Assembly (NCBI GenBank): GCA_026315105.1 | Contig: CM048750.1 | Location: 162,778,549-162,842,548 of the forward strand | From: Locusta migratoria | Taxonomy: Eukaryota; Arthropoda; Insecta; Orthoptera; Acrididae | Reading direction: 5' to 3' | Length of the DNA: 64,000 nt | In this document: piece after piece, positions 22,177 to 34,012 of the stretch | Numbering within the stretch: the stretch's first letter is position 1 | Layout of the letters: each line of letters starts with the position of its first letter | Position numbers and translations under genes: made by a program | Notes under the pieces: model-generated | Seen by the model: the letters and a program-made list of their open reading frames with translations, nothing else | The model's database searches: none | What the model was told of the DNA's origin: nothing

Positions 22177-23604
22177 CTTAGCCTCCAAATAATACAAAGC
22201 CTACTCACTAGGAGCTTACCTCTGTTGAGCAGTGTCGCCACTGTAGTTCAAACTTATTCCGCTGTTGGCGCCACAAGCCAACCTCATGCCGTGTAGGTTC
22301 TTATGGAACCGAATTGGAAATAAGGCTTAAAAATATGTCCATATACCACAACGGTTTATTTTGGTCACTGATGTCGAGAACAAATATTGAAGTTCATGTT
22401 ACTGTCTTTATTTAACAATGATAACAGGGATTGTTTCTTTATTATCATGTACACTGATTATTAGGCCTAATTGATTGGAATTGTTTTGCGGCTTTTCCTA
22501 GAGAGCTTCTTTTCTAAATTTTCATTTCTTTTCGCAAAATATTCCCTACGTACCCGGTCTGTCATATTGTTCGTGAAATTAGTTAAGTAGGGCCGCAGAA
22601 ATTTTTGCAGTATTAATCTGCTCAGTAGCTCTGCATGCGAATTCTTACCGCACTGCAACGCGGGTTGCGACTAGTATGAGACAGTAACATGTGTAAAAGT
22701 GTAAACAATACTTTTGGCTTGTATATGACTGATTCCAGTGCCTCGTTAGTCACACGTTCTAGTCTTGCCAGGAACATGACGAATGTAGGTTTGGGGTATC
22801 GAAGTCCACCTTTGTCTTTTCCTTTTATTAAGACCATCATTGGTGACGGAGACTGTACACTGCTGATCTTGTTGACACAATCCTCACAATGTATACTTTC
22901 TTCGACGACACGTACCAAATATCCGCCGACATACGTAGGCGGCAGCAGTCGTCATTGAAACAGAGGGCAATTCTGTTGGTTCCTCCTCAAGATGTTTCTC
23001 GGTTCTTTTATCTTAATTCGTTTGCTTGGCGGTTACATTTCGAAAACACTGGGAACTGCATCATGATTCAATTTCTTTTTCTTCAGGCCGGATTTAAAGT
23101 CTGAGGTAAGAAAATGGTTACTGCATACCATAGAATGCTCATTGGGCTGGTATAACTTATCCTTTGTATCACCTACACAAGAGATAAAAATGAAATATTT
23201 AGGCAACAGTAGAATAAATTATACTAGCACTGATCACTTTAAAATGCACATACCATGTCTGCTTATTGTTTTTATCCATAGTTGTCTCGTGGATTCATTA
23301 CTCGAAAATTAGTGAAAACTAACTCCAGGAGCTTTATTTCGGGAGCCCTGATTGCAAATGGCACACAACAATATACCATTTTCCACAAACACGTAAATAG
23401 TTGTAGATTTTCACGTAAAAACAGTAAGTTACACTCTTTTGTGATGCATAATGTGCATTATAACGCACTGTAGCAGGACGCACTTCAGTCAAGTCTCGCG
23501 CGTGTGTGGTTGTTATGTGGCGCCTCTAGCGGCTGCTGTTTCAACGAGAGCGGCGACAAGAGTTTACTCCTAGTGAGTAGGCTTTGTATTATTTGGAGGC
23601 TAAG
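22177..23604. mobile_element. P-like DNA transposon with decayed transposase
   Basis: Inverted ends CTTAGCCTCCAAATAATACA... (left) and its reverse complement at the right, matching for about 38 bp, flanked by GTTGGAC on both sides (22170-22176 and 23605-23611). Coding remnant on the minus strand at 22467-22918. The insertion lies within an older repeat whose right half resembles 63,525-63,740. Confidence 0.8.
22467..22918 (-). pseudogene. P-element/THAP9-like transposase C-terminal remnant
   Basis: Minus-strand pieces: HCEDCVNKISS, KGKDKGGLRYPKPTFV, LERVTNEAL, then in another frame LSRLILQKFLRPYLTNFTNN, MTDRVRREYFAKRN and ENLEKKLSRKS. A Cys-x2-Cys followed by a K/R-x-K-G-G-L-x-Y-P block near the C-terminus is characteristic of P-element/THAP9-type transposases. 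At least one frame change; the THAP domain and catalytic core were not identified. Confidence 0.5.
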
Positions 23605-23639
23605 GTTGGACACGACTAGTCAACAGGGGGGCTTACGGA

Positions 23640-23860
23640 ATGACTGGTTACATACAACACGGCGGAACGCAGTCGGCGTAATACGGTGTAGCCCAGCCGG
23701 CAAATTTGGCGCAGTTCATAGATACATTTTATTTTTTCTACAATTCTCTATTTGAAGACACCATAAAACTGTTTACTGATACTATTTTTAAATTAAATTG
23801 CATATAATATGGCATACATTTTATTCCATTCAAAAATGCATTTAATAGACAATATTGCGA
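23640..23860 (+). repeat. dispersed repeat, copy 1 (partner at 63.5 kb)
   Basis: Shares in order ACAACACG, GTCGGCGTAATACGGTGTAG, CAAATTTGG, TAGATACATTTT, CCATAAAA and CATTTAAT with 63,525-63,740. Unclassified. Confidence 0.65.
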
Positions 23861-23868
23861 GGTAGGGG

Positions 23869-24062
23869 GACGCGGTGGAGTAGCCGAGCGGTCTAAAGCA
23901 CCTCGCTGCGGAGCGCGCGGTTGCTCGTCTTGGAGGTTCGAGTCCTCCCTGGGGCATGGGTGTGTGTGTTTGTCCGTAGGTTAGTTTACCTAGGTTTAAG
24001 TAGTTTGTAAGCTACGGACTGGTGACCATGCAGGTTGGTCCGATAAATTCACAGACATTTGA
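23869..24062 (+). mobile_element. tRNA-like SINE (family A, GGAGTAGCC subtype)
   Basis: Head GCGGTGGAGTAGCCGAGCGG, TCTAAAGCACCTCGCTGCGG, B box GAGGTTCGAGTCC, GGTTAGTTTACCTAGG, tail to CAGACATTTG. Confidence 0.88.
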
Positions 24063-24238
24063 TTTTTGATTCAGCGGGCCCGGGATCGATTCCCGGTCCG
24101 TTCACAGATATTCTCCACTCGAGGACTAGCTCTTGTGTCGTCCGCATCATCATTTCATCATCACAGACGCGCAAGTCGCCTAAGTGGCGTCATCAAAAGA
24201 CTTTCGTCAGGCAGGCCGAACACAATCCTAAATGGGGT

Positions 24239-24425
24239 TCAAATGTTTGTACAGCTTATGGAACTTAACTGCGGGGTCATCAGTCCCTAAACTTACAAAC
24301 TACTTATGAACTACCTTGTACTAAAGACAGCACAAACATCCATGCCCGAGATGGGATTCGAACCCCCGACGAGGAACGGCCTCGCGCATCGTAGCATAGT
24401 GCCTCAATGCGCTCCGCCACGGCCC
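24239..24425 (-). mobile_element. tRNA-like SINE (family A)
   Basis: Reverse copy with near-TSD AAATGGGGT / AGATGGGGT. B box GGGTTCGAATCC; head ends GGCCGTGGCGGAGCGC. The preceding 24,070-24,235 holds a B-box-like GGGATCGATTCCCGG and may be a fragment of another tRNA-derived repeat. Confidence 0.85.
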
Positions 24426-24429
24426 AGAT

Positions 24430-25490
24430 GGGGTCTAACGGCCAAAAATGCCAGGTGGAACCCACAATGATGAAAATTAAAGAAATTATTCTTTTATTTA
24501 ATAGTTATTATTAAACCTCTCAGACTTGACTTTTTCTCAAGAAAGAAATTACTTTCATTCTGTAACTCTCATACGTTTTAATTGTAGCCACTGATTCTAG
24601 AACAAAGTTATGCAATTTTATGTCACAATTTTCATACCATACAATTGTGTGCACTATAATGCCGAAAATAATTAATTTTGAATTACTAACTGTTGTATGA
24701 AAAACATCACTCAATAAATACAAGGCAAAATAATAACTACTATTTTCACTTATACAGGAAAATATGCCTTACCCGCAACTTCCGTGTATTGTTCACCAAC
24801 TGACACGAAATACAACACCAACTTGTTGATATTTGTATAGTGATTCACCACACGTTGGAGTACATGATGAAAGGATTGAATAATAACAATATAATAGACT
24901 TCCAAATACTGTTACATCAAACCAAACTAAACCACGTCAAACAAAAGAGAAAGGGATTGGTTTTAAGAAAATCCGTGGCTGATGTACAGAAAATTTTACA
25001 GAAAAGGACTACATACAAAAAGAAATGATATCGCATCAAAAACATAAAATGTACAAAAATGCAAGTCTCGCGACGAATTCCTTCAATCGTAAAAAGTAAT
25101 GAGATCTCGTAAGTCCTTTTCGAAACCATTATGTTTACATACCAATGTGAATAGTTGTGCGTTAGTGTCACTAAAACTCCCAAATGGATTAGTCGATTTG
25201 AATACTTTTTTCTTTTCGATTTGCTCTCTTTCATACTAGGGTGGTTTAGAAAGGAATATGGAAAACCTATAGGTACAGCTGAAAAATCGAAAAAATATCA
25301 GTTTTATCGCCTATTATCCCCCTGAAAGTAAATGCGCCAACGGTTCGGGAGCTGTAGCCGTTGGAAGAAAAAGCGACACACTGTTTACTCCTTTCACGCA
25401 TCATAGTATTGTCATGTGAACACTAATATATTTTCAATTTTTTGTAATGCTAAGGGATGATCCTGGTTAGGTCATAGGTTCCTAGACCTA
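24430..25490. other. no gene recognised
   Basis: AT-rich DNA with short spurious frames and no repeat end, splice pattern or protein family that I recognise. Confidence 0.4.
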
Positions 25491-25497
25491 CAAACTA

Positions 25498-26310
25498 CGA
25501 GGGTGAGTCAATAAATAGTCGCAAACTGAGGTAGACACACCAGTACTGCGTGCTGTTGTAAGATACCTGTCTGTACTATGCTTCACATAGGTACCTTTGT
25601 TATTCACGTAACTATCAATAAAATATTTTGTTATGTTGTGAATTAAATTCAACACTAATTAGGAAGTTTGGAGTACTCAATATGTATCAAAAATCTTATC
25701 ATTAATCACAAATTTAATGTAAAGTATTTTTCAAAAGATATAAAATCTCTATGTAACGGCTAGGAAGAGTTGTGATTGTTCTTTGCTGGTATGTTGTAGT
25801 ATTCTAATTATGGACAAGGATTGTCATATTGGGTTATGAAATTATTGGATGTATGACGAACGCTCAATATACGTATGTTTCAACGCATATTAAGTTCTGC
25901 ATTTGTCTACAGTTATTTAATCAATTGCACAGGCAATTTCTGTTAAGTACAAAGGTAGCCTTCGGGACTGCCTCGTCTGTAATTAAGAACATGCAGATTA
26001 TACAGACGGGACTTTATCTAAAATTGATCGTAAAATATTTGTTACATTAGACACAGAAAAGCTAGCAATTCAAGATTGGATAGTGGATTATCCGTACAGA
26101 TAGAGATACTCAATTCTGTGACTCTCTCTCTCTTATGTAAAAATAAATTCAAGTTTTACAGCTTGACACAATTTCAAATCATGAATCGAGTATCTACGAC
26201 CTACATTGACGCCACAACGTCTAGCCTGTAATGGTGAGAAACAAATAAACCGTTCTCTCACAGAATTTTATTTTATTTCTTATTTCTTTTTTTTTTATTT
26301 TTATTTTTTT

Positions 26311-26341
<31 letters not shown>

Positions 26342-26738
26342 TTTTTTTTTATTTTATTTTTTTTTTTGCAGCATCTTATCAGAACATAACCAGAGAGAGT
26401 TAATTTCAACTGATTTATTATCTCAGACATATTTATTTAATTTATTTATGTATATTTACACTGTGTAGGGGTATTTCTCTACCACAAGGACACATCCCTC
26501 TTATGGATTACAGCAGTTTATGGAACCAACTAAAGTTAGAGCTCAAGAGTGTCACTGTCGGATGCAAACGCTGCCACAAAAATTCCAAGCTCCAGGATTT
26601 TAAAGCCTTCTAGAACTATGGGACGATTGCGTAAATTTACAGGTGGAGTCAGCTGAAAAGTAAAGCAATTTTCAGTCTTGTAAACGCATTAATATTACGT
26701 CTACCTCAGTTTGAAACTTATTTACTGACTCACCCTCG
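25498..26738 (+). mobile_element. mariner-type transposon, decayed
   Basis: TA-flanked ends CGAGGGTGAGTCAATAAAT (left) and the reverse complement of CGAGGGTGAGTCAGTAAAT (right), sharing CAAACTGAGGTAGAC further in. Near 26,600-26,650 a short frame reads LELWDDCVNLQVESAEK, matching the W-x-x-C-x-x-L-Q end of mariner transposases. The rest is overwritten by a TTTA repeat (about 26,266-26,368) and drift. Confidence 0.72.
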
Positions 26739-26771
26739 TATTTTACTTTAACAATAACACACAAACTCAAG

Positions 26772-26809
26772 CGCACACACACACATACACACACACACAC
26801 ACACACACA
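26772..26809. repeat. (CA)n microsatellite
   Basis: Nearly perfect CA dinucleotide array, one TA interruption. Confidence 0.9.
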
Positions 26810-27146
26810 TTTGCCTGACTTTAACATCTGACGGGAGCGACCATGCAGCGAGTGGCATGACATCTTAGACCACACTGTTTTCCCGCGCGGTACAACTGAC
26901 AGCATTTTGATAATTATAAGATCGTTCACTTATATATGGATGTTTTCATGGAGACGGTTCTTATAAACCGCAAGTCATCTTACGGTGCGCAGCAAATGGT
27001 ACGTAGCAGTGAACTTTGACTGTTGGCTGACATATCTGAGTTCACATAGACGGGGGAGGAGAAGATGAAGAAGTGAAATGAACAGCGAAAGATGCAGGGA
27101 ATATGACATGTACCGAGAGAGGAGCAGGAGTAAATGGGCAGACACC

Positions 27147-27149
<3 letters not shown>

Positions 27150-27193
<44 letters not shown>
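27150..27193. repeat. (GA)n microsatellite
   Basis: Uninterrupted GA array, followed by a G-rich stretch. Confidence 0.95.
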
Positions 27194-27194
<1 letters not shown>

Positions 27195-27589
27195 CTTGGT
27201 GGGAGGGGGGGAGGAGAGATGAATGCGAGCGTTTGTAACAAATAAATACTTAGGCAATGACAGGGTTTCGGCTGGACTTGAAAGAAGTACAGGTACATGC
27301 TGATATTATTCACGGAAGGGAGGTATCTAAATTGTTATTTGTCCTGAAATACATATGCCAAGATCACTGTTCACTTACAGATTGCCAATTTCGTCCATAC
27401 AACTGCGCAGTTGAATCGTGTCTTGATTTACAAAGATTTTCACCTGCTCGTCGCCTATAAGATCTATAATGTCATCGATGTATAACACAGTTTTGTCGCA
27501 AACGGTAATGTGAAATGAAATACTGGACAGCGATGTTGGCAGATAAATTCCACAACAAAGAAAGTGCAGGATTTGCAGTAGGAGTGTTG

Positions 27590-27880
27590 ATGATTGCCGC
27601 GCTCGGCCAGTGCAGGAGTCAGGAGGGAGAGTAGTTTGGCAGCGAGCGCCTGGAGACGGCAGGTCTGCCCGGCTGTGTTCGAGGCTGGCATTGTGGCGGC
27701 GTCAGGCGCAGCCGCGGCCAGGCTCCTTGCGGCGTGGCGTGCCGTGCCGCGGCGAGGCGAGGCGAGTCTTTCAGCGCCTGTCAGCCGCACGCCGGCCGCT
27801 GACGCCCGCGCTGCCGCCTGCCGCTGCCGCCTGCCGCCTCGCTACTCCGCCCACCGCCTGCTCCTATACGTACTGACTGA
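27590..27880. other. GC/CpG-rich island
   Basis: Strongly CpG-rich (GGCGAGGCGAGGCGAG, CGCCTGCCGCTGCCGCC). All frames are open by composition; no recognised peptide or clear splice pair. Candidate regulatory or non-coding exon of the host gene, not proven. Confidence 0.4.
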
Positions 27881-28019
27881 CCACCCACTGCCGTCTGGGG
27901 GCTCCTCACTATACGCTCATACACAATTACTAGTATTACGCAGGTATACCTTGCGCCATGGAAAAAGCCTTCTATTTTATAGCTAAACGGTTTCAACTTT
28001 TTTCCAGTTTCGATGTACT

Positions 28020-29010
28020 TATTTTTTCCAACTGGGGGCAATATTTTTCCCAAATTACAGGCAGTATTTTTGCAAATTTGGTGTAATACTTTGCACATTC
28101 GGTATTATATTTTTACCAAGTTAACTACTATATTTTTTGCCAAATTAAGTATTATATTTCTCCCAAATTAAGTGCTATATTTTTTTTCCAAAGTCGAAAC
28201 TTTTATCCCAAATTCCAACTCTTTTTCATTTCTAGTCTGTTGCCTGAAATTTGCAGTCTTTTTTCTCAAATTCGTATTTTCTCAAATTCGTCATTTCTCA
28301 AATATGTTGTCTTTTTTTCTAAGGTAGACATATATCTCCAAATCCGTACTCTTCCTTTTTTTCCTATCCTAAGTCATTCTTATTTTCAAATTCTAAGTCA
28401 TTCTTATTTTCAAATTCTAAGTCATTCTTATTTTCAAATTCTAAGTCATTTTTTTCAAATTCTAAGTCATACTTTTTTCAAATTCTAAGTCATACTTTTT
28501 TTCAAATTCTATATCATACTTATTTTCAAATTCTATGTCATACTTTTTTTCCCTTATACTAAATCCAAAGTCTTTTTTTCTACCAAATTCAAAGTCTTTT
28601 TTTTTTCTTTTACCAAATTCAAAGTCTTTTTTCTTTTTTTTACCAAATTCAAAGTCTTTTTTTTTTCTTTTACCAAATTCAAAGTTCTTTTTTTAACCAA
28701 TTTCAATGTCTTTGTTTTTCTTTTACCAAATTCATAGTCTTCTTTTACCAAATTTAAAGTCTTTTTTGTTTCTTTCGCTAAATTCGAAGTCTTTTTTGTT
28801 TCTTTCGACAAATTCGAAGTCTTTTTTCCAAATTAATGTTATTCTAATGCCAAATTCCGCGTCTTCTTTGCTAAACCTGCCTTTCGGTATTACAGTATTT
28901 ATTTTATAATTTGTAAGTCTTTTACCATTTTTATATTATGTTTTCAAATTTTCGGTGTTTCTTTTTGCCAATTTCCATGTCGGTTTTGCCGCATTCGTGC
29001 TTCTTTCATC
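28020..29010. repeat. degenerate 24-30 bp minisatellite with drifting unit
   Basis: Starts with CCAAATTAAGTATTATATTT-type units. It becomes TTTTCAAATTCTAAGTCAT units (28,370-28,550), then ACCAAATTCAAAGTCTTTTT units (28,555-28,740) and GCTAAATTCGAAGTCTTTT units (28,770-28,830), and fades out by about 29,000. The strong strand bias yields an artefactual KTLNLVK-repeat frame on the minus strand. Confidence 0.85.
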
Positions 29011-29129
29011 TGATTTGGTGTTAGTTCATTTTTCCTCAGTGTTAAGGTTGTAGAAACATAAAATGACATGATTCCTTAATTTCTCATGGGGAATAACAAC
29101 TTCGAAAAACTTACGGGTATGCTGCCAGG

Positions 29130-30112
29130 TACCAAAATCGACGCCGGCTGATATTTCGGCAGGAGACCACACTGCCATTTTCAAGACAAAAGTGCATTAT
29201 GAAGCAATGTGCAACGATCTTTAAAACTTCGGTTTTCAATGAGTAAACAGGAAAGACAACACACACTGAGCAAGCAAGCACACAATGCCGACACGACCAA
29301 AAATGAAACCGGTCAGAATATCGATATTAAACATCAGTTCTCGACAGATGAGGTCGGATTAGTTTTCTCCCTCTGTTTTTTGACAAGTGAGAGAACAGGA
29401 TCCCAAGCTGAATTTAAGCAGAAGCCTCCATCCCTGTACATAAGGTAGTCACCTAGTTTTATTTCTATCGCTTCCTTGATAACACGGTCCCAGTAGTTGG
29501 AAGTGCATGCCAGAATTTCCATAGGGTGACCTGTGTCAAGACAGTGTTCGGCCACAGCAGATTTGTTTGGTTGTTGTAAACGTGTGTGACGTTTATGCTC
29601 AATACAACGGTCCTCAACAGTCCTAATAGTTTGACCGACATATGACATGCCAACATATGACATGCCTTACGCAAACCGAGTTCATCCTTGACAGTGCCTT
29701 AATTTTTGAAGGTGGACGAAACATACATTTTACATTATTTTTACCCAAAATGCGACCAATCTTATTAGAAGTGCTGCCAACGTATGGCAGAATGGCTACT
29801 GAAGTGGGTGCCGACTCAGTGGTCGACAGCGCAACGCTCTTTTAACCTGCCCTTCACCATAGCCATTCTGTCGAAATGTTACCTCCAGATGAGAAAGCTC
29901 AGCGGGCAAACTTTCTGGGTCAGAAATGACATGAGCCCTATGCACTAAAGTTCGAAAAACCCCTTCACGCTGAGCTGGGCGGTGACAACTATCAGCTTGC
30001 AAATACAAATCAGTATGCGTTGGCTTCCTATAAACAGTATGTCCCAACGTACCATCTGCCTTTCTCCTGACCAACACATCAAGGAAGGGCTCGTGTCATT
30101 TCTGACCCACTA
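29130..30112 (-). mobile_element. Penelope-like retroelement (RT C-terminus plus GIY-YIG endonuclease), 5'-truncated
   Basis: Reading on the minus strand: FLDVLVRRKADGTLGHTVYR, KPTHTDLYLQADS, HRPAQREGVFRTLVHRA and VTFRQNGYGEGQVKRAL (30,100-29,840, end of the RT region); PYVGSTSNKIGRILGK, MFRPPSKIKAL (29,790-29,700); then CGMSYVGQTIRTVEDRC, KSAVAEHCLDTGHP, YWDRVIKEAIEIKLGD, GGFCLNSAWDPVL (29,663-29,370), a GIY-YIG nuclease of the Penelope type. Frameshifts separate the blocks. A hammerhead-like motif (29150-29185, minus strand) lies about 150 bp after the frame, where PLE terminal repeats are known to carry such ribozymes. Confidence 0.85.
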
Positions 30113-30908
30113 CCAACAAGGAAAGTACTTGGGCTCGAACAAACACATATATACCAAAATCGTATGAGAGATAAAGATCCCTTATTGCACTAGAGATACT
30201 TCCGCATCTGCAAAACTCTGCAGTCGTCCGTTAGAGGCCTCTGTGTGTGCCTTGCCGCATTGCACTTTGACCTGTCGGTACGCCAGTTGGGACGGTGCAG
30301 TGTGCCTCCGAAGTTGCGTTTTGTGACGTTATTTGTGTGGTGAAGCGTCAGATGGGGCGGCGATTGCTAATCAATCCTGCTAATGTATTGCGATTAATTG
30401 AGATGAAGTTACGAAGAACCCTTCTTCGTAAAGATGGTATTAGTGTAGAATATGAGTCATTTGCAAGCTTTCTCTTATCTGTTATGGTACAGAAATATGA
30501 GGATATGTTACATACTGTTGTTACAAACTCATAATAATGATAATAGGGATGATAATGACGAACAACTCACTGCAAGCGGTTGTGCTACAGTAAGTGCGGG
30601 AAGAGGCGATGAAGCAGTGGCAGGATTGCCAACAGTCTTTCGAGAAGAAGGTTAAAGTTGCAATTATCATCACGGCTTTTGATGACAATTCGCTAGAGAA
30701 CATGTACGACGATTATTACATAAATTATAGTTCAGATATCAGCATTAAGTATGGCCTGTACAATTACATCTACAGTGCTATCTAGAGCATGATTGCAAAG
30801 TTTTGCATAAAAACGACACCCACCAGCACATTGAGGTGTACATAGAGATACTGTAACCAAATGTTCATACAAATATGTTTGTTCGAGCCCAAGTACTTTC
30901 CTTGTAAG
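30112..30908. mobile_element. MITE-like element with inverted ends of about 40 bp
   Basis: ACAAGGAAAGTACTTGGGCT and CGAACAAACA at the left recur inverted at 30,866-30,908. GACCCA flanks both ends and may be the TSD. A 79-codon frame inside (30295-30534) is not recognised. It abuts the 5' break of the Penelope element. Confidence 0.65.
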
Positions 30909-31570
30909 ACCCATTTAACTCGAATTTACATTGCGACTAACTTTCACAAAAAGAAGGATTGGGATTTACCTCTTGGAAACCTCTAAATACAATCACCAGT
31001 GTTGGCACTGTACTCCATAACTTTGCCTTTCCTTAGATTTATGTTGCTTGACACAAAGTAATAATCTGTATGGGCCAACTGTCCCTTTCAGTTTGCTGTT
31101 ATGTTCCCGTTGAACAAACGATAACTTATTCGAATCTCTATCTATATTACGAAGTTGTGGCCCTATCCCTTTTAAGTAGATCAATAATGTCCCCAGACCG
31201 ATTGTCCGTTTTAGCATAAATTAAAGTGACGGAGTGGATGATCACTACTCAAGCCTTCATTGTATTGATAACATTTTACTATCTCAAAATGATGCAGACA
31301 GCACGCGAGTGAGTGTATCTGTTGACGCTGAAGTTAATGATAAAGCAACACGGAGTGTTTGATCGCAGGCGGGCAGGGGAGCTGCAGATGAAGTGTGGCG
31401 GTGTGTGATGTTTGTTCAGCGTTCGCCTGCGCGGCCTTTCAGAGCCGCCTGTTCCACACGGCATTACAGACGTGTTTGTCACGGCTAATCTCTGTCGTAC
31501 GTCAAAAATTATCCCATCGCTGCCACTCGCGTTTGTGCGTTTGAAGGATGATAAGCACGCAATACAGCTT

Positions 31571-31572
<2 letters not shown>

Positions 31573-31626
<54 letters not shown>
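31573..31626. repeat. (CT)n microsatellite
   Basis: Uninterrupted CT array followed by a short GT array. It drives long artefactual frames on both strands. Confidence 0.95.
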
Positions 31627-31629
<3 letters not shown>

Positions 31630-31896
31630 CGCGCTCTTGTTCGTGTGTGTGTGTGTGTCTGTCTGTGTGTGGTGTGTGACGTAAGCGTTGACCTTCTGTG
31701 CTTCTGTAAACCAATGATTCACTGTTTCGTTTTCCTTGGAAGTACACCGCCAGTAATAAAAGTTAGTACACCCTCTTAGAATATTCCAATTCACTCTAGT
31801 TCTGTATTTGAAATAGTGCATAAGAAGTATGTGAATTATACTTACAGATAACTAGCCCAAGCGGCAATCTATGCTGAGACACCAACATCAGTACTT

Positions 31897-32312
31897 TAAG
31901 TCTTATTGAATCCATCATCGGTGGTGGAAACGGGACAGCGGATGGTCAAGAGTCTGAAGGAACTGAGATACCAACAGCCGTAAGTATAATGAAGTATTTA
32001 TTCTATTACAACCAGTTTCGGCATTTCACTATGCCATCTTCAGGTCCCTACATCGGAGCATAATATCCAAAAGTAGGGATACTAAAACTGGATTCGTGGA
32101 CTTCTCCTAGTTGGAAACAACAGCAGCAACTATGCTATTGCTGTTGTTGTTTCCAACTAAGATACGTCCACGAATCCAGTTTTAGTATCCCTACTTTTGG
32201 ATATTATGTTTCAATGTAGGGACCTGAAGATGGCATAGTGAAATGCCGAAACTGGTTGTGATAAAATAAATAGTTTATTATACATACGGCTGTTGGTATC
32301 TCAGTTCCTTCA
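31897..32312. mobile_element. palindromic retroposon-like element with a 13-bp TSD and two hammerhead-like motifs
   Basis: Flanked by AACATCAGTACTT (31884-31896 and 32313-32325). Within it, arms of about 170 bp are inverted from GAAGGAACTGAGATACCAAC inward through ACCAGTTTCGGC and GCCATCTTCAGGTCCCTACAT to GTTGGAAACAACAGCAGC. Motifs at 32010-32043 (-) and 32224-32257 (+) each have CTGAAGA, a GGCAT/ATGCC stem, GAAA and ACTGGT. The long variable TSD suggests retroposition rather than DDE transposition. Confidence 0.85.
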
Positions 32313-32329
32313 AACATCAGTACTTGGTC

Positions 32330-34010
32330 TGGCCTCTACAGGCGGAAATACGGGCTCTGATTCTGAGATCCTTTCGATCATACAGGTGGAAAATATAGTC
32401 ATAAGATACATTACTCCATGCCTGCTCCACCTGTTCACGTGGTTCTGCTAGAGTTGTGAGATGACGCGTCGCATGTGCCAGTTATCCCATCATATCCAAC
32501 ACGTACTCGATTAGAGACAACTCAGGAGATCTTTCTGCACGTCCTACAGTGTACGTTGAGGTTCACATGCAGTGTGTAGGTCAGAAATTTTCTGCTTGAA
32601 TTACACATTAACTTCCTGTTGGACAAAAGAACGTGACTTGTAACATTTAGCACGTACCGAGCTCATGTGACCACTGCAATCACATCGTTGCACAATGAAC
32701 GCAGCACATCCAACTTGTGTGGCAGAACGGACTATTCCGTCACTCTGTAAGGGGACTTCTGAATGAAAATCTCGAATCCTAATTTTACGCTATATAGGTT
32801 GGCAACAGCTTATACAGCCATCTTTGTTTCGGTGAAGTAAGATTATCTTTGGCGGCCGGTAGGCAGTGGTTTTGCCTCTGAGTAAGAAGTAGTAGCAGTC
32901 TGGAGTCGGTCGGGGAAGGATCGCGTCTGGTAGCCAAGCGAGAGGATCGGGTGGTAGATGGAGAAATTGAAGCTGGCACCTGATGAAGTTTGGAATCTAT
33001 CAGTGCAAGATAAGTGTTAATACATTTATTTACAACTTTAAAGAATTTTTGGATTTGTTTTTCTTTTATTATTAATATAGATTTCCACTCAGGGAGACTC
33101 CATTTAATTAGTTTATAACAATGATTTTTGAGCGCGATTAGTGTAAAGAAAAAGTGGTTGAAATTATAATAAACTAATCATTTATATATCGACGTTGTCA
33201 ATTCTAATACCGCTACCTGGGGTAGTTTCCTTAAGTTTCGGAACATCCTCATTGCACACTTCGCAATAATACGCACATTCTTCGTTTCTGTGGTTTGTGA
33301 TAGTTGAGGTGAATTTATTACTTATTATTCTTAATATTTTACATAAGGTGAATTTAATTAGTAGCACTGATTATTTCTTTTAATTTCTTTTGGAAAGTAA
33401 AGGTGGGATCGAGTTTAGTATTACATGGATTTACAGCTTAGTGATAGTTGAGTGCATTGTAGAAATGCAGTCTCATGAACTAATCGAAGTGAAGAATGTG
33501 AAGTACTGCGAAGCGAGGTGTCACTTTCCAGAATTGAATATTTGCTTCATTTATTTCATTGTTAATTGAGAACGGTGTCGGCTGGATTTAATACAGAACA
33601 TTGCTTATAGGTATTTTGCCTTATATAACTTTTGTTAGTAAGACATTGAGATAGCGTTAAATTAAATAATTCTTTGCCAGTATATAAAGTAACTAAATTA
33701 ATAAGTGGCCACCCGTTGCTATTATTGCCAAACCTCTTAATGTAGACACATCACCCAGCCGCCCGTTTGCAACTCTTAAGGTCACAAATTGACCTCTTTC
33801 AAACTAGCTCAGTTGCCTGTAGGAAGCACGACCGCTGCTCCGTGGTAAGGCGCCTGTTTGATTCACGGGTTGATATCAGCTCCCCCGCCCATTATCACTC
33901 ACAACTCGCGGCATGAAACAGTTTCCTGTAAAAGTTCTGGAATCATATGCAACCGCACTAAAGACAATCATTGGCCGTTTTGCCATGACTATTAAAAGTA
34001 CATAAAACAA
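32330..34010. other. no gene recognised
   Basis: AT-rich sequence. 32,330-32,720 flanks the palindromic element and may belong to an older transposon, but I cannot name it. No other structure seen. Confidence 0.35.
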
Positions 34011-34012
34011 TT

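Noticed and set aside
27594..27986. 130-codon Ala/Arg-rich frame
   Set aside because: Compositional open frame in a CpG island with no homology seen.
28554..28811. Minus-strand frame with KTLNLVK repeats, looks like a repetitive protein
   Set aside because: It is the translation of the minisatellite; the unit length and strand bias explain it fully.
28370..28830. Regular repeats with short spacers, superficially CRISPR-like
   Set aside because: Eukaryotic low-complexity minisatellite; units drift and there are no unique spacers of constant length.
31279..31821. 180-codon minus-strand frame and its + strand partner
   Set aside because: Both are carried by the CT/GT microsatellite; no family resemblance outside it.
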